From the NCBI RefSeq assembly GCF_020034655.1, contig NZ_JAIQDJ010000005.1, forward strand, positions 1 through 64,000: a stretch of DNA of 64,000 nucleotides, written 5' to 3'. Under the pieces are notes generated by a model. That model saw only the letters and a program-made list of their open reading frames with translations, made no database searches and was not told the DNA's origin. The stretch comes from Thermomonas beijingensis (GTDB taxonomy: Bacteria > Pseudomonadota > Gammaproteobacteria > Xanthomonadales > Xanthomonadaceae). Position 1 is the first letter of the stretch. The number at the start of each line of letters is the position of its first letter. Both the position numbers and the translations under genes were made by a program. Positions 19,016-28,170 of the stretch are shown here, piece after piece.

Positions 19016-20284
19016 ATGCAGGATGTGACTTCGTGCTGGAGCACCGGGGTGTTTGCCGGTGTGGATTTGGAACAGCTGGCCCTGCGTGAAGGCACGCCCT
19101 TGTATGTGTACTCCGCGCCGGCGATTCGCAGCCGTATGCGCGCCTTGCACGATGCCTTGCAGGGGTTGAACGCGGGCATTCGCTATGCCGTCAAAGCCAA
19201 TGGCACGCTGGCCGTGTTGCAGTTGTTGGCGGAGCAGGGCGCGGGTGCCGATATCGTGTCTGCAGGCGAATTACAGCGTGCCCTGCGGGCAGGCATTGCC
19301 GCGTGCGACATCGTGTTTTCCGGTGTCGGCAAGACCGATGCAGAAATCGGCATGGCGCTGGCTGCGGGTGTGGGCCGCTTCAATCTGGAATCGCGTGCAG
19401 AGCTTGATGCGGTTCAGCGGATTGCCGCTGCACGCGGTTGCATGGCCACTGCTTCGGTGCGCATCAATCCCGACGTGGACGCGCAAACCCACGCCAAGAT
19501 TTCCACCGGTAAAGCCGAGAACAAATTCGGGGTTGCGATCAGTGAAGCGCGTGCGTGGTTCGATGCGCACACAACATGGCCCAACGTGCAGCTGGATGGC
19601 TTGCATATGCATATTGGGTCGCAACTGCTCAGCCTTGCGCCGGTGGCAGAGGCCGTTCAGCGGATGGCCACGTTCTGGCAGCAATTGGTGGTTGCAGGGC
19701 ACAGCATTGCAAGTCTGGATGTGGGTGGTGGCTTGGGTGTGCGCTATCGCGAGGGCGAACATGCGCCCGCAGCGCGGGACTACGCCGACATTTTGCGCAC
19801 CGCATTTGCCGGCTTTGATGGTCGAATCCTGGTGGAGCCAGGTCGCTGGCTAGTGGCCGAGGCGGGCGTGCTGTTGTCGCGCGTGGTGTTGGTAAAACAG
19901 GGCGAGGCGCGCCGGTTCTTGGTGCTGGATGCGGCGATGAACGATCTGTTGCGCCCCAGCTTGTACGAGGCATGGCATGACATCGTGCGTATTGGTGACG
20001 ATGCTGGCCGTGAATCCTTGGCCTATGACGTGGTGGGGCCGGTGTGTGAAACCGGCGACACCTTCGCGATGGATCGGACATTGCCGCGCTGCGCTGCCGG
20101 CGAGTTGGTCGCGATATTGGGCACCGGTGCGTATGCGTCGTCGATGGGGTCGACCTACAATTCGCGCCCATTGCCTGCGGAAGTACTGGTGGACGGAGGC
20201 CGCTATGCGCTGGTTCGTCGACGCCAGACATTCGATGCGATGATTGCCGACGAGCAACCCGCTAGCGTTTGGAACAGCCCATGA
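19016..20284 (+). CDS. lysA: Diaminopimelate decarboxylase-type PLP enzyme
   Basis: A 422-residue fold-type III PLP enzyme. The PLP Lys is K60 in RYAVKANGT; phosphate and substrate residues are in HMHIGSQLL, DVGGGLGVRY, EPGRWLVAEAG and the Cys-containing GPVCETGDTFA (Cys344, from the partner subunit in the dimer), then AYASSMGSTYNSRP. These are LysA signatures; meso-diaminopimelate would give L-lysine and CO2. In Xanthomonadaceae the biosynthetic enzyme is often fused to aspartokinase, so this stand-alone copy beside murein-peptide genes may be catabolic (inference). It overlaps the next gene by 4 bases. Confidence 0.88.
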   Translation: MQDVTSCWSTGVFAGVDLEQLALREGTPLYVYSAPAIRSRMRALHDALQGLNAGIRYAVKANGTLAVLQLLAEQGAGADIVSAGELQRALRAGIAACDIVFSGVGKTDAEIGMALAAGVGRFNLESRAELDAVQRIAAARGCMATASVRINPDVDAQTHAKISTGKAENKFGVAISEARAWFDAHTTWPNVQLDGLHMHIGSQLLSLAPVAEAVQRMATFWQQLVVAGHSIASLDVGGGLGVRYREGEHAPAARDYADILRTAFAGFDGRILVEPGRWLVAEAGVLLSRVVLVKQGEARRFLVLDAAMNDLLRPSLYEAWHDIVRIGDDAGRESLAYDVVGPVCETGDTFAMDRTLPRCAAGELVAILGTGAYASSMGSTYNSRPLPAEVLVDGGRYALVRRRQTFDAMIADEQPASVWNSP

Positions 20285-21891
20285 AGCCGTCTACAGCCAC
20301 GATGTGCCTAGCCCTGTTGCTGCTGATTGGCGCGGCGCAAGCGCCGGCTCAAGTGCCGTCACAAGCCAGCGTAGTCGGCATCGCGAGCAGTCCTGCGCCA
20401 ACGGCAGAGATGATCGACGCCATGGTACGCGCCACTATCCGGCGTTATCAGTTGCCGGGAATTGCAGTGGGCGTGATCGAGGATGGCCGGCTGGTATTCG
20501 CACGTGGCTATGGCGAAACCGTGCACGGCAGTGGCGACCCCATCACGCGGCACACCTTGTTCAAGATTGCCAGCAACAGCAAGGCGATGACCGCCGCGCT
20601 GTTGGCACGCTTGGTGCAACAGGGCAAATTGCAATGGAATGACCCGGTGGTGAAGTATTTGCCAGAGTTCGCCATGCACGATGCGTGGGTCACCGCGCAT
20701 ATGACCGTGAATGATCTGCTGGTGCATAACAGTGGCCTGCCCGAAGGTGGCGGCGATTTGATGCTGTGGCCCGAGCCCAACGCATTTACCCGTGACGACA
20801 TCGTGCATGGCTTGCGTTATATCAAGCCTGCTTACGGGTTTCGTGCCGGCTATGCCTACGATAATTTGTTGTACGTGGTGGCTGGCAAAGTCGCGGAAGC
20901 TGCTGGCGGCGCAACCTATGAAGCGTTAATCCAGCGCGAGTTATTTGAACCGCTCGGACTGCACGATTGCAAGGTGGGTGCATTTGTCTTGCGCGAGGCC
21001 GGCAGCGTGGCGCAGCCGCACGGCCGTGATGGCGACAAGATCGTACCCACGCGTCCAGACCCGGCGCAGGTGCCGGCCATTGCGTCGGCACCTGCGGGCG
21101 GCGTTCGTTGCAGCTTGGACGATATGTTGGTGTGGGCGAATAATTTTCTTGCCCCCACGCCTGCGCAACTGCAATGGCTGTCACCTGTGCAGCGCGCTGA
21201 ATTGTGGGAGGCACGCACACCCATGCCCATTTCCCGGCAACGTCGGCAGTGGGACAACACCCATTACTACGCCTATGCCTATGGCTTCCGGCTGGCCGAT
21301 GTGGACGGGCAATGGACGGTGTCGCATACCGGTACCTTGGGCGGCATGTATTCGATGATGATGCTATTGCCCGATCGTAAATCCGGCTTCGTGTTCATGA
21401 TCAATGGCGATGGCGGCAACGCACGCACCGTGCTGGGCACGGCATTGCTGAAATTATTTACCGCTCCGGCAACTTCACTCGGCGTGGATGGTTATGCCAA
21501 TGCCTTGGCCAAGCCCGCAATCAGCACGCCCGCCACAGCGCACGCGCCGCTGCCTGATCTCCGCAAGCGCACTGCCGTGCGGCCTGCTGCAATGCGCAAT
21601 TGGCTTGGGGTTTGGCGTGATCCGTGGTTTGGCGACGTGCGGATCTGTGGCGTAGGCCAGCACGTGGAATGGCGCTCTGCGAAGTCAGAGAAAATGCACG
21701 GTCAAATCACCCAGCTGGATAGCCGCATGTTGCTGGTGTGGCAGGATGAGGCGGTGGATGAAAACGCGTGGCTTGACTTCACTGGCAATGGCCAGTCACG
21801 CCGGTTACGCATGGCCAAATTTGACCCGCATGGGGATTTTTCATCCGACTATGAAGACCTCGATTTCCAACGCGTGGGCGATTGTGACTAA
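20281..21891 (+). CDS. Exported serine hydrolase, beta-lactamase/S12 family, with C-terminal DUF3471-like domain
   Basis: A 536-residue protein with a signal peptide (MKPSTATMCLALLLLIGAAQ, cleavage near APAQ). The penicillin-binding fold shows S98-x-x-K101 in IASNSKAMT, the Tyr motif Y193-D-N195 and a HTG triad (SHTGTLGG). After about residue 400 comes an extra domain (RNWLGVWRDPWFGDVRICG) like DUF3471. S12 enzymes include D-aminopeptidases and D,D-carboxypeptidases, so trimming of D-amino acids from murein peptides is plausible. Start at 20281 overlaps the lysA-type gene stop (ATGA). Confidence 0.85.
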   Translation: MKPSTATMCLALLLLIGAAQAPAQVPSQASVVGIASSPAPTAEMIDAMVRATIRRYQLPGIAVGVIEDGRLVFARGYGETVHGSGDPITRHTLFKIASNSKAMTAALLARLVQQGKLQWNDPVVKYLPEFAMHDAWVTAHMTVNDLLVHNSGLPEGGGDLMLWPEPNAFTRDDIVHGLRYIKPAYGFRAGYAYDNLLYVVAGKVAEAAGGATYEALIQRELFEPLGLHDCKVGAFVLREAGSVAQPHGRDGDKIVPTRPDPAQVPAIASAPAGGVRCSLDDMLVWANNFLAPTPAQLQWLSPVQRAELWEARTPMPISRQRRQWDNTHYYAYAYGFRLADVDGQWTVSHTGTLGGMYSMMMLLPDRKSGFVFMINGDGGNARTVLGTALLKLFTAPATSLGVDGYANALAKPAISTPATAHAPLPDLRKRTAVRPAAMRNWLGVWRDPWFGDVRICGVGQHVEWRSAKSEKMHGQITQLDSRMLLVWQDEAVDENAWLDFTGNGQSRRLRMAKFDPHGDFSSDYEDLDFQRVGDCD

Positions 21892-22987
21892 CCGATGGCG
21901 CTGTGCGCGTGGGCTGTTGCCGCTGTGCCTGGTGTGGGTCGTGATGATCCCTGTGGCAGCATCGGCGGCAGAGCGTCCTTCCTCCCGGCAGCCTGTCATG
22001 CCCAATGCCGCAATTGATCAACTCTTGCATGACTATCAAGGTGATGTGCCAGGCGCTTCGCTGTTGGTGTTGCAAGATGGCGTACCGCTGGTGGCGCGTG
22101 GCATGGGCAAATCCGATCTGGAAACTGGCACGGCGGCCGGCCCGCAGACCAACTACCGCCTTGCATCGGTGAGCAAACAGTTCACCGCCGCTGCCATTTT
22201 GCTGCTGCTGCAAGATGGCAAGCTGACCTTGGACGATCCCGCGCGCAGATGGTTACCCTTGCTGCCGCCGGAAACCGGGGCCATCACCCTGCGCCATCTG
22301 CTGACCCACACCTCGGGTCTGATTGATTATGAAGACCTGATGGTAGAGCCGTACACCGGTCAGATCCACGATGCCGGGGTGCTGGCCCTGCTGGCGCAGG
22401 AACATCGTTTGTATTTTGCGCCGGGTACCGCATATCGCTACAGCAATAGCGCCTACGCACTGCTGTCGCTGATTGTGGAACGTGCCAGTGGCATGGACTA
22501 TCCCGGCTTTCTGCAAGCGCGGATTTTTCAGCCATTGGGGATGACGCATACGCTGGCTTTTGTGGACGGCGCTGCAGCAGTGCCGCAGCGGGCCTTTGGC
22601 TATAGCTGGGCAGATGGCCATTGGCAACGCACCGATCAAAGCTCAACCAGTGCAGTGCTGGGGGATGGCGGGATCTACTCCAACATCGACGACCTGGCCA
22701 AATGGGATGCCGCCCTGTACGACGACCGCCTGTTGACCAGCGCTTCGCGTGCACTGGCGTTTGGTCCGCACGCGGAAGTCACTGGTGAAGGCTACCAGGC
22801 CCGCTATGGGTTTGGTTGGCGCATGACCGGGGACACCCAGTGGCATTCCGGCGAAACCATTGGCTTTCGCAATGTCATCGTGCGCTGGCCAGCGCGGCAT
22901 CTGAGTGTGGTCTTGCTGACCAATCGCAACGATTCGGAACCCTACAAAACCGCACTGGCGATCGGCGCACTGTTCCAGCAACCGTAA
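21851..22987 (+). CDS. Second exported serine hydrolase, beta-lactamase/S12 family
   Basis: A 378-residue protein (from the ATG at 21851) with S106-V-S-K109 as active site, Y197-S-N199 as Tyr motif and LLTHTSGLIDYE between them; HSGETIGFRN replaces the KTG-type triad as H-S-G. It has no C-terminal extra domain, unlike its upstream neighbour, and the two share only fold motifs, so they are not a recent duplication. A GTG at 21884 gives a shorter, cleaner signal peptide (RGLLPLCLVWVVMIPVAASA) and an 8-base overlap with the previous gene; it may be the true start. Last gene of the plus arm of the locus. Confidence 0.83.
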   Translation: MKTSISNAWAIVTNRWRCARGLLPLCLVWVVMIPVAASAAERPSSRQPVMPNAAIDQLLHDYQGDVPGASLLVLQDGVPLVARGMGKSDLETGTAAGPQTNYRLASVSKQFTAAAILLLLQDGKLTLDDPARRWLPLLPPETGAITLRHLLTHTSGLIDYEDLMVEPYTGQIHDAGVLALLAQEHRLYFAPGTAYRYSNSAYALLSLIVERASGMDYPGFLQARIFQPLGMTHTLAFVDGAAAVPQRAFGYSWADGHWQRTDQSSTSAVLGDGGIYSNIDDLAKWDAALYDDRLLTSASRALAFGPHAEVTGEGYQARYGFGWRMTGDTQWHSGETIGFRNVIVRWPARHLSVVLLTNRNDSEPYKTALAIGALFQQP

Positions 22988-23062
22988 ATTTCGACCTCGC
23001 AGTCGCGGAAATTGCGACACGCGCCGTCTAAGATGCAGCCTTCTTCTAATGCTGACGCCACG

Positions 23063-24451
23063 ATGGCCAAACCTCCCGGCAAACCCCGTACGGCCTACGT
23101 GTGCACCGAGTGCGGTGCCGATTACGCCAAATGGCAGGGCCAGTGCGAGGCCTGCGGGGCATGGAATACCTTGTCTGAAATCGCGCTGGAAACCGCAGCG
23201 CAAGCCAAGTCACCGGCCGCGCGCCGCAGCGGTTGGGCGGGCAAAGTGGATGCGCCGAAGATCACGCCCTTGGCCGAGGTGCGCACCGACGAGCAAGCGC
23301 GGGCATCGACCGGCATCAGTGAGTTTGACCGCGTACTGGGCGGTGGCTTGGCCGAGGGCGCAGTGGTGCTGGTGGGTGGGGATCCGGGCATCGGCAAATC
23401 CACTTTGTTGCTGCAAACACTGGCCAAAATGGCCGGCAGCTTGCCGGGGTTGTATGTGACAGGCGAAGAGTCGCTGGCGCAAGTGGCGGGCCGTGCGCAG
23501 CGGCTGGGCTTGCCATTGGCAGGCTTGCATGGCTTGGCCGAAACCTGCGTGGAGCGCATTCTGGAACACGCCATCGTCGCCAAGCCGCGCCTGCTGATTG
23601 CCGATTCCATCCAAACCTTGTGGACGGACACCTTGAGCGCAGCACCAGGGTCGGTGAGCCAGGTACGCGAAGCCGCGGCGCGCTTGGTGCGTTATGCCAA
23701 AGAAACCGGCACGGCCGTATTTCTGGTCGGGCACGTGACAAAAGAGGGCGGTATCGCCGGGCCGCGTGTGCTGGAGCACATGGTGGATGCGGTGCTGTAT
23801 TTCGAAGGTGATTCCGGCAGTCGTTTTCGTGTGCTGCGTGCATTCAAAAATCGCTTTGGCGCCGTCAATGAGCTGGGTGTGTTTGCGATGTCCGATGCCG
23901 GCCTGCGTGAAGTGGCCAATCCTTCCGCGATATTTTTATCCGGCAGCGGCCGCCCGCAACCGGGCAGTTGCGTGATGGTGACCCGCGAAGGTACGCGCCC
24001 GTTGCTGGTGGAAGTGCAAGCCTTGGTGGACGCATCGCCGTTGTCCAACCCGCGCCGCGTGGTAGTGGGCCTGGAAGGCAACCGGCTGGCCATGCTGCTG
24101 GCGGTGTTGCATCGCCACGGCGGGGTGATGGTGGGCGATCAAGACGTGTTCGTGAATGTGGTGGGCGGTATCCGCGTGCAAGAAACCGCCGCCGACTTGC
24201 CGGTGCTGTTGGCGGTGCTCTCGTCACTGCGCAATGCTCCATTGCCCGACAAAACCATCGCGTTTGGCGAAGTGGGCCTGAGTGGTGAAATCCGTCCGGT
24301 GCCAAACGGCGAAGAACGCCTGAAAGAAGCTGCTACTCACGGCTTCAAACGCGCCATCGTGCCCAAGGCCAACGCACCGAAAGCCGGCAGCTACAAAGGA
24401 ATGGAAGTGATCGCGGTGGAGCGATTGGCCGACGCGCTGGAGCAAGCGTGA
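23063..24451 (+). CDS. radA: DNA repair protein RadA
   Basis: A 462-residue RecA-like helicase that helps branch migration in recombination. Order: zinc finger CTECGADYAKWQGQCEACG (residues 12-30), Walker A GGDPGIGKSTLL, the RadA-specific KNRFG motif in RAFKNRFGAVNELG, and a Lon-like C-terminal domain ending with EVIAVERLADALEQA. Start ATG at 23063 begins MAKPPGKPRTAYVC; earlier in-frame ATG codons lie in the non-conserved leader. Its stop overlaps the GTG start of the DUF817 gene. Confidence 0.97.
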   Translation: MAKPPGKPRTAYVCTECGADYAKWQGQCEACGAWNTLSEIALETAAQAKSPAARRSGWAGKVDAPKITPLAEVRTDEQARASTGISEFDRVLGGGLAEGAVVLVGGDPGIGKSTLLLQTLAKMAGSLPGLYVTGEESLAQVAGRAQRLGLPLAGLHGLAETCVERILEHAIVAKPRLLIADSIQTLWTDTLSAAPGSVSQVREAAARLVRYAKETGTAVFLVGHVTKEGGIAGPRVLEHMVDAVLYFEGDSGSRFRVLRAFKNRFGAVNELGVFAMSDAGLREVANPSAIFLSGSGRPQPGSCVMVTREGTRPLLVEVQALVDASPLSNPRRVVVGLEGNRLAMLLAVLHRHGGVMVGDQDVFVNVVGGIRVQETAADLPVLLAVLSSLRNAPLPDKTIAFGEVGLSGEIRPVPNGEERLKEAATHGFKRAIVPKANAPKAGSYKGMEVIAVERLADALEQA

Positions 24452-25332
24452 GCGCGAGTGCGCAGGCCAGGCGGCTGCAGGGTATGGGCGCGTACTTGCA
24501 TGCGTTGGATGCGCGATTGATGGACAACGTGCCGCCGCGTTGGGCGATAGGGTTGCCATCGGCCGTACGTGAGCTTGCATGGTTTGGCATCAAGGAAGCG
24601 CGTGCGTGCCTGTTTGCCGGTTTGTTCTTCGCCGCCGTGTTTGCGATGCCGCGTGCAGGGTTGTTTGGCATCCCGCGCTACGACCTGCTGTTGGTGTATG
24701 CACTCGTCGTGCAGCTATGGATGCTGCGTGCGCAACTGGAAACCCGGGATGAGTTTCGCGCTATCTGCTTGTTCCACGCGGTAGGCTTTTGTCTGGAGGT
24801 GTTCAAGACCGCGATGGGCTCGTGGAGCTATCCGGATGCTGCCTACACCAAATTGTTTGGTGTGCCGTTGTTTTCCGGCTTCATGTATGCCTCGGTGGGC
24901 AGCTACATCATCCAGGCATGGCGGCTGTTTGACCTGCGCATCCGCCATCACCCGCCGTATTGGATGGCGGTTGCCGCCGCGCTTGCCATTTATCTCAATT
25001 TCTTCACCCATCACTGGCTGGGTGATTACCGCTGGTACATCGCGGCGCTGGTATTGGGCCTGTATGCGCGCACCAGCGTGCTGTTCCGGCCGCTGGATCA
25101 TGTGCGCAAAATGCCGTTGCTGCTGGCGTTCGTGCTGATCGGTTTTTTCCTGTGGCTGGCCGAAAACATCAGCACGTTCTACGGTATCTGGAGCTACCCC
25201 AACCAGATGGGCGCGTGGTCGCGCGTGCATTGGGGCAAGTGGAGTTCATGGTCGCTGCTGGTGATCATGACCTTCACGATTGTGGCTGGCCTGAAACACG
25301 TCAAAGCCAGCATCCACGTGCCGCCGGAATGA
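24448..25332 (+). CDS. DUF817 integral membrane protein
   Basis: A 294-residue protein with about eight membrane segments. The DUF817 landmarks are visible: ETRDEFRAICLFHAVGF, GSWSYPDAAY, PLFSGFMYASVGSYIIQAWRLFDL, WLGDYRWYIA and ENISTFYGIWSYPNQ. The GTG start at 24448 overlaps the radA stop (GTGA). Function of the family is unknown; location after radA gives no hint. It ends two bases from the end of the convergent efflux gene. Confidence 0.88.
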   Translation: MSASAQARRLQGMGAYLHALDARLMDNVPPRWAIGLPSAVRELAWFGIKEARACLFAGLFFAAVFAMPRAGLFGIPRYDLLLVYALVVQLWMLRAQLETRDEFRAICLFHAVGFCLEVFKTAMGSWSYPDAAYTKLFGVPLFSGFMYASVGSYIIQAWRLFDLRIRHHPPYWMAVAAALAIYLNFFTHHWLGDYRWYIAALVLGLYARTSVLFRPLDHVRKMPLLLAFVLIGFFLWLAENISTFYGIWSYPNQMGAWSRVHWGKWSSWSLLVIMTFTIVAGLKHVKASIHVPPE

Positions 25333-25334
25333 GG

Positions 25335-26930
25335 TTAATGCCCGCCCGCAGCAGCCCCGCCGATCTTGGCGGCAAACGGCGGCTTGGCCAACCATACGAA
25401 GGCGATCACGACGAGGAAGATGATGCCGAGCAGGTGGAAGATTTCGTTGAAGCCGATTTGTGCGGCCTGGTTGGAGATCATTCTTTCCAGCACCGCCGCG
25501 CTGCGTTGCATATCGCCGCCGCCGTATTGCACCAAGTGTTGCATCGCGGCCGGATCCAGCCTGGACACACTCTCGGTTATGTGCGCATGGTGGAATGCAC
25601 CGCGCTCGCTCCAGGCATAGGTGGTGAGCGAAGCCGCAAAACTGCCGCCGAGTGTGCGCAAGAACGTCATCAAGCCGGAGCCTGCCGAAATTTCATGCGG
25701 GGCCAAATCCGATAGCAGAATTTGCAGCACCGGCATGAAGAACAGCGCCACGCCCAGCCCTTGGAACAATTGCACGGCGGCGATGGTGTGGAAGTCCACC
25801 TCCAGATTGAAGCCGGAACGCAGGAAACTGGTCATCGACATTGCCACGAAGGCAACACTGGCCAGGATGCGCAGATCGAATCGATTGGCATATTTGCCCA
25901 CCAGTGGGGTTAGCAGAACCGGCAAAATACCGATCGGTGCGGTGGCAAACCCGGCCCAGATCGCGGTGTAGCCAAGATTGCGTTGCAACCACAATGGCAC
26001 CAGAATGCCGACGCTGAAAAATGCGCCATAGGCCACCACCATCGCGGCGGTGCCTGCCGCAAAATTGCGATGGCGGAACAGGCGCAAATTGACGATGGGG
26101 TCTTTGTCGGTCAGCTCCCAGATCACGAACACCGCAAGCGAAATCGCTGCCACGATAGTCAGTATCACTATCGTGTGCGAGGCAAACCAGTCCTCGTCAT
26201 TGCCCAAATCCAGCAGGATCTGCAGCGCGCCCACGCCCAGTACCAACGTGGCCAGGCCGATGTAGTCCATCTTCGGCTTTTCGAGTTTTTCCGGGCGGCC
26301 TTTCAGCTGTCTGCCCACCACGGTACTGGCAAAAATCCCGATCGGAATGTTGATGAAGAAAATCCATTCCCAACTGTAGTTGTCGGTGATCCAGCCACCC
26401 AAAATGGGCCCGGCAATGGGGGCAACCACGGTCACCATTGCCAGAATTGCAATGGCTTGGCCGCGCTTGGCGGGTGGGTAGATGGAGAGCAACAAGGCTT
26501 GGGTGACGGGATACATCGGCCCAGCCAACAAACCTTGCAAGGCGCGCGCCGTCACCAACAACCCCATCGAATGCGCCAGTCCGCACAGGCATGAGGCAAA
26601 CACAAAGCCCAGCGTGGACCACATGAATAACTTGCGTTCACCAAACCGACGCGCCAGCCAGCCGGTCAATGGCAGCGCAATCGCGGTGCTGACCGCGAAC
26701 GAGGTGATCACCCAGGTGGCTTGGTTGGCACTGCCGCCCAAATTGCCGGAAATGGTGGGCAACGACACATTGGCGATGGTGGTGTCCAGCACCTGCATGA
26801 AGCTGGCCAGCGCCAGCCCCAGTGTGGTCAGCGGCACATTGGGCGGGCGGAAATCCGCAAGACTCGGGGTCCGGGTTTCCGGGCCGGGGGGCAGCCCGGC
26901 CGCTTCTTCTTGTTCGGCAAGGGTGGTCAT
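25335..26930 (-). CDS. emrB: DHA2-family multidrug efflux permease (EmrB type)
   Basis: A 531-residue major-facilitator protein with 14 predicted membrane segments. It has the DHA2 motif at the start (FMQVLDTTIANVSLPTISGNLG), motif A on the cytoplasmic loop (GWLARRFGERKLF) and motif C in VVAPIAGPILGGWITDN followed by WIFFINIPIG. It would export drugs or hydrophobic acids with proton uptake, working with the membrane-fusion protein and outer-membrane channel encoded just upstream. Third structural gene of marR-omf-emrA-emrB. Confidence 0.93.
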   Translation of the reverse strand: MTTLAEQEEAAGLPPGPETRTPSLADFRPPNVPLTTLGLALASFMQVLDTTIANVSLPTISGNLGGSANQATWVITSFAVSTAIALPLTGWLARRFGERKLFMWSTLGFVFASCLCGLAHSMGLLVTARALQGLLAGPMYPVTQALLLSIYPPAKRGQAIAILAMVTVVAPIAGPILGGWITDNYSWEWIFFINIPIGIFASTVVGRQLKGRPEKLEKPKMDYIGLATLVLGVGALQILLDLGNDEDWFASHTIVILTIVAAISLAVFVIWELTDKDPIVNLRLFRHRNFAAGTAAMVVAYGAFFSVGILVPLWLQRNLGYTAIWAGFATAPIGILPVLLTPLVGKYANRFDLRILASVAFVAMSMTSFLRSGFNLEVDFHTIAAVQLFQGLGVALFFMPVLQILLSDLAPHEISAGSGLMTFLRTLGGSFAASLTTYAWSERGAFHHAHITESVSRLDPAAMQHLVQYGGGDMQRSAAVLERMISNQAAQIGFNEIFHLLGIIFLVVIAFVWLAKPPFAAKIGGAAAGGH

Positions 26931-26942
26931 GCGCGTGCCGGA

Positions 26943-28163
26943 TCAGTTCTTGTGGCCCGGCAGGTTTTTTTCGACGATCGCGGTGATCATCGCGTCGGCG
27001 TCGTGCAATTGCTTGGCATAGGCCTCGGTGGCCAGCACCGGCTGGGTGGCGGCTGCGGCTGGCAGTACCGGCAACGACTGGTCGTGCACATTGACCTTGA
27101 CCGCCATGCTCATCCCCAGCCGCAGTGGATGCTCACGCAGTTGCCGGGGATCCAGGGTGATGCGCACCGGGACGCGCTGCACGATCTTGATCCAGTTGCC
27201 GCTGGCGTTTTGCGCCGGAAGCAGTGCAAACGCGCTGCCGGTGCCCAATCCAAGGCTTGCCACCTTGCCATTGAACGCCACCGTGTCGCCGTACATGTCG
27301 GCAGTCAGCTTGACCGGTTGGCCAAGTCGCAAATTGTGCAGCTGGGTTTCCTTGAAATTGGCATCCACCCACACCTGTTGCAGCGGGATGATGGCCATCA
27401 ACGTGGCGCCCGGTTGCACGCGCTGGCCCAGCTGCACGCTGCGCTTGGCCACATAGCCATCCACCGGCGCCACAATCGCAGCGCGTTGCTCATTCAGATA
27501 GGCCTGCCGCAGTTGTGCTGCTGCCGCTTGCACTTGTGGCTGATCGCTGACGGTGGTGGCATCGACCAACGCATGGGTGCGCGCCAATTGTCCACGCGAG
27601 CCGGCCAGTGCCGCCTCCATCGCTTTGAGCTGGGTTTGTGCGTGTGCCAGTTCTTCGGCCGAAACTGCACCGCTGGCCACCAACCCGCTGCGGCGTGCCA
27701 CGTCCGCACGTGCTTGGCTCAGAGCCACTTCACGTGCGGCGATATCGGCCTGCGCGGAATCCACACTGCTATACAGCCCACGCACTTGCCGCACGGTGGC
27801 TGCAAGGTTGGCTTGCGCCTGTTCCAGCGCCACCTTGGCATCGTTGGGGTCCAGTTGCACCAGCACTTGGCCGGCGCTCACCCGCATGCCGTCATCGGCA
27901 TTGATGGCTACCACCGTGCCCATCGTCTGCGGGGTGATGCTGACCACGTTGCCCTGCACGTAAGCATCGTCGGTGTCCTGCTGCCAACGCGCCACCAGCA
28001 GATAGTAGGCGGTCCAGGAGATACCGGCGAGCAAGGTAATCACCAGCAGGATCAGCAAGGCGCGGCGGCGTTTGCCGTTGCCGGCGGGCGGCAGCGCACT
28101 ATGCGATGCCGGTAGTGGTGCGGGCTGGCCGGCGGAGGTATTGGGCGTGGTTTCAGTGGTCAT
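26943..28163 (-). CDS. emrA: EmrA-type periplasmic adaptor (membrane fusion) protein
   Basis: A 406-residue protein with one N-terminal membrane segment (ALLILLVITLLAGISWTAYY), a first half of the biotinyl-lipoyl domain (DAYVQGNVVSITPQTMGTVV), a long alpha-helical hairpin (about residues 100-230, coiled coil) and the second lipoyl half with IVAPVDGYVAKRSVQLGQRV, then the beta-barrel. This is the HlyD/EmrA layout. ATG at 28163 (MTTETTPN) has the usual distance to the upstream gene; the first 40 residues are Pro/Ala-rich and cytoplasmic. Confidence 0.93.
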   Translation of the reverse strand: MTTETTPNTSAGQPAPLPASHSALPPAGNGKRRRALLILLVITLLAGISWTAYYLLVARWQQDTDDAYVQGNVVSITPQTMGTVVAINADDGMRVSAGQVLVQLDPNDAKVALEQAQANLAATVRQVRGLYSSVDSAQADIAAREVALSQARADVARRSGLVASGAVSAEELAHAQTQLKAMEAALAGSRGQLARTHALVDATTVSDQPQVQAAAAQLRQAYLNEQRAAIVAPVDGYVAKRSVQLGQRVQPGATLMAIIPLQQVWVDANFKETQLHNLRLGQPVKLTADMYGDTVAFNGKVASLGLGTGSAFALLPAQNASGNWIKIVQRVPVRITLDPRQLREHPLRLGMSMAVKVNVHDQSLPVLPAAAATQPVLATEAYAKQLHDADAMITAIVEKNLPGHKN

Positions 28164-28170
28164 GAGGGGG

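Noticed and set aside
20281..22987. The two serine hydrolases as a recent tandem duplication
   Set aside because: They share only the SxxK, YxN and HxG motifs and differ in length and C-terminal domain.
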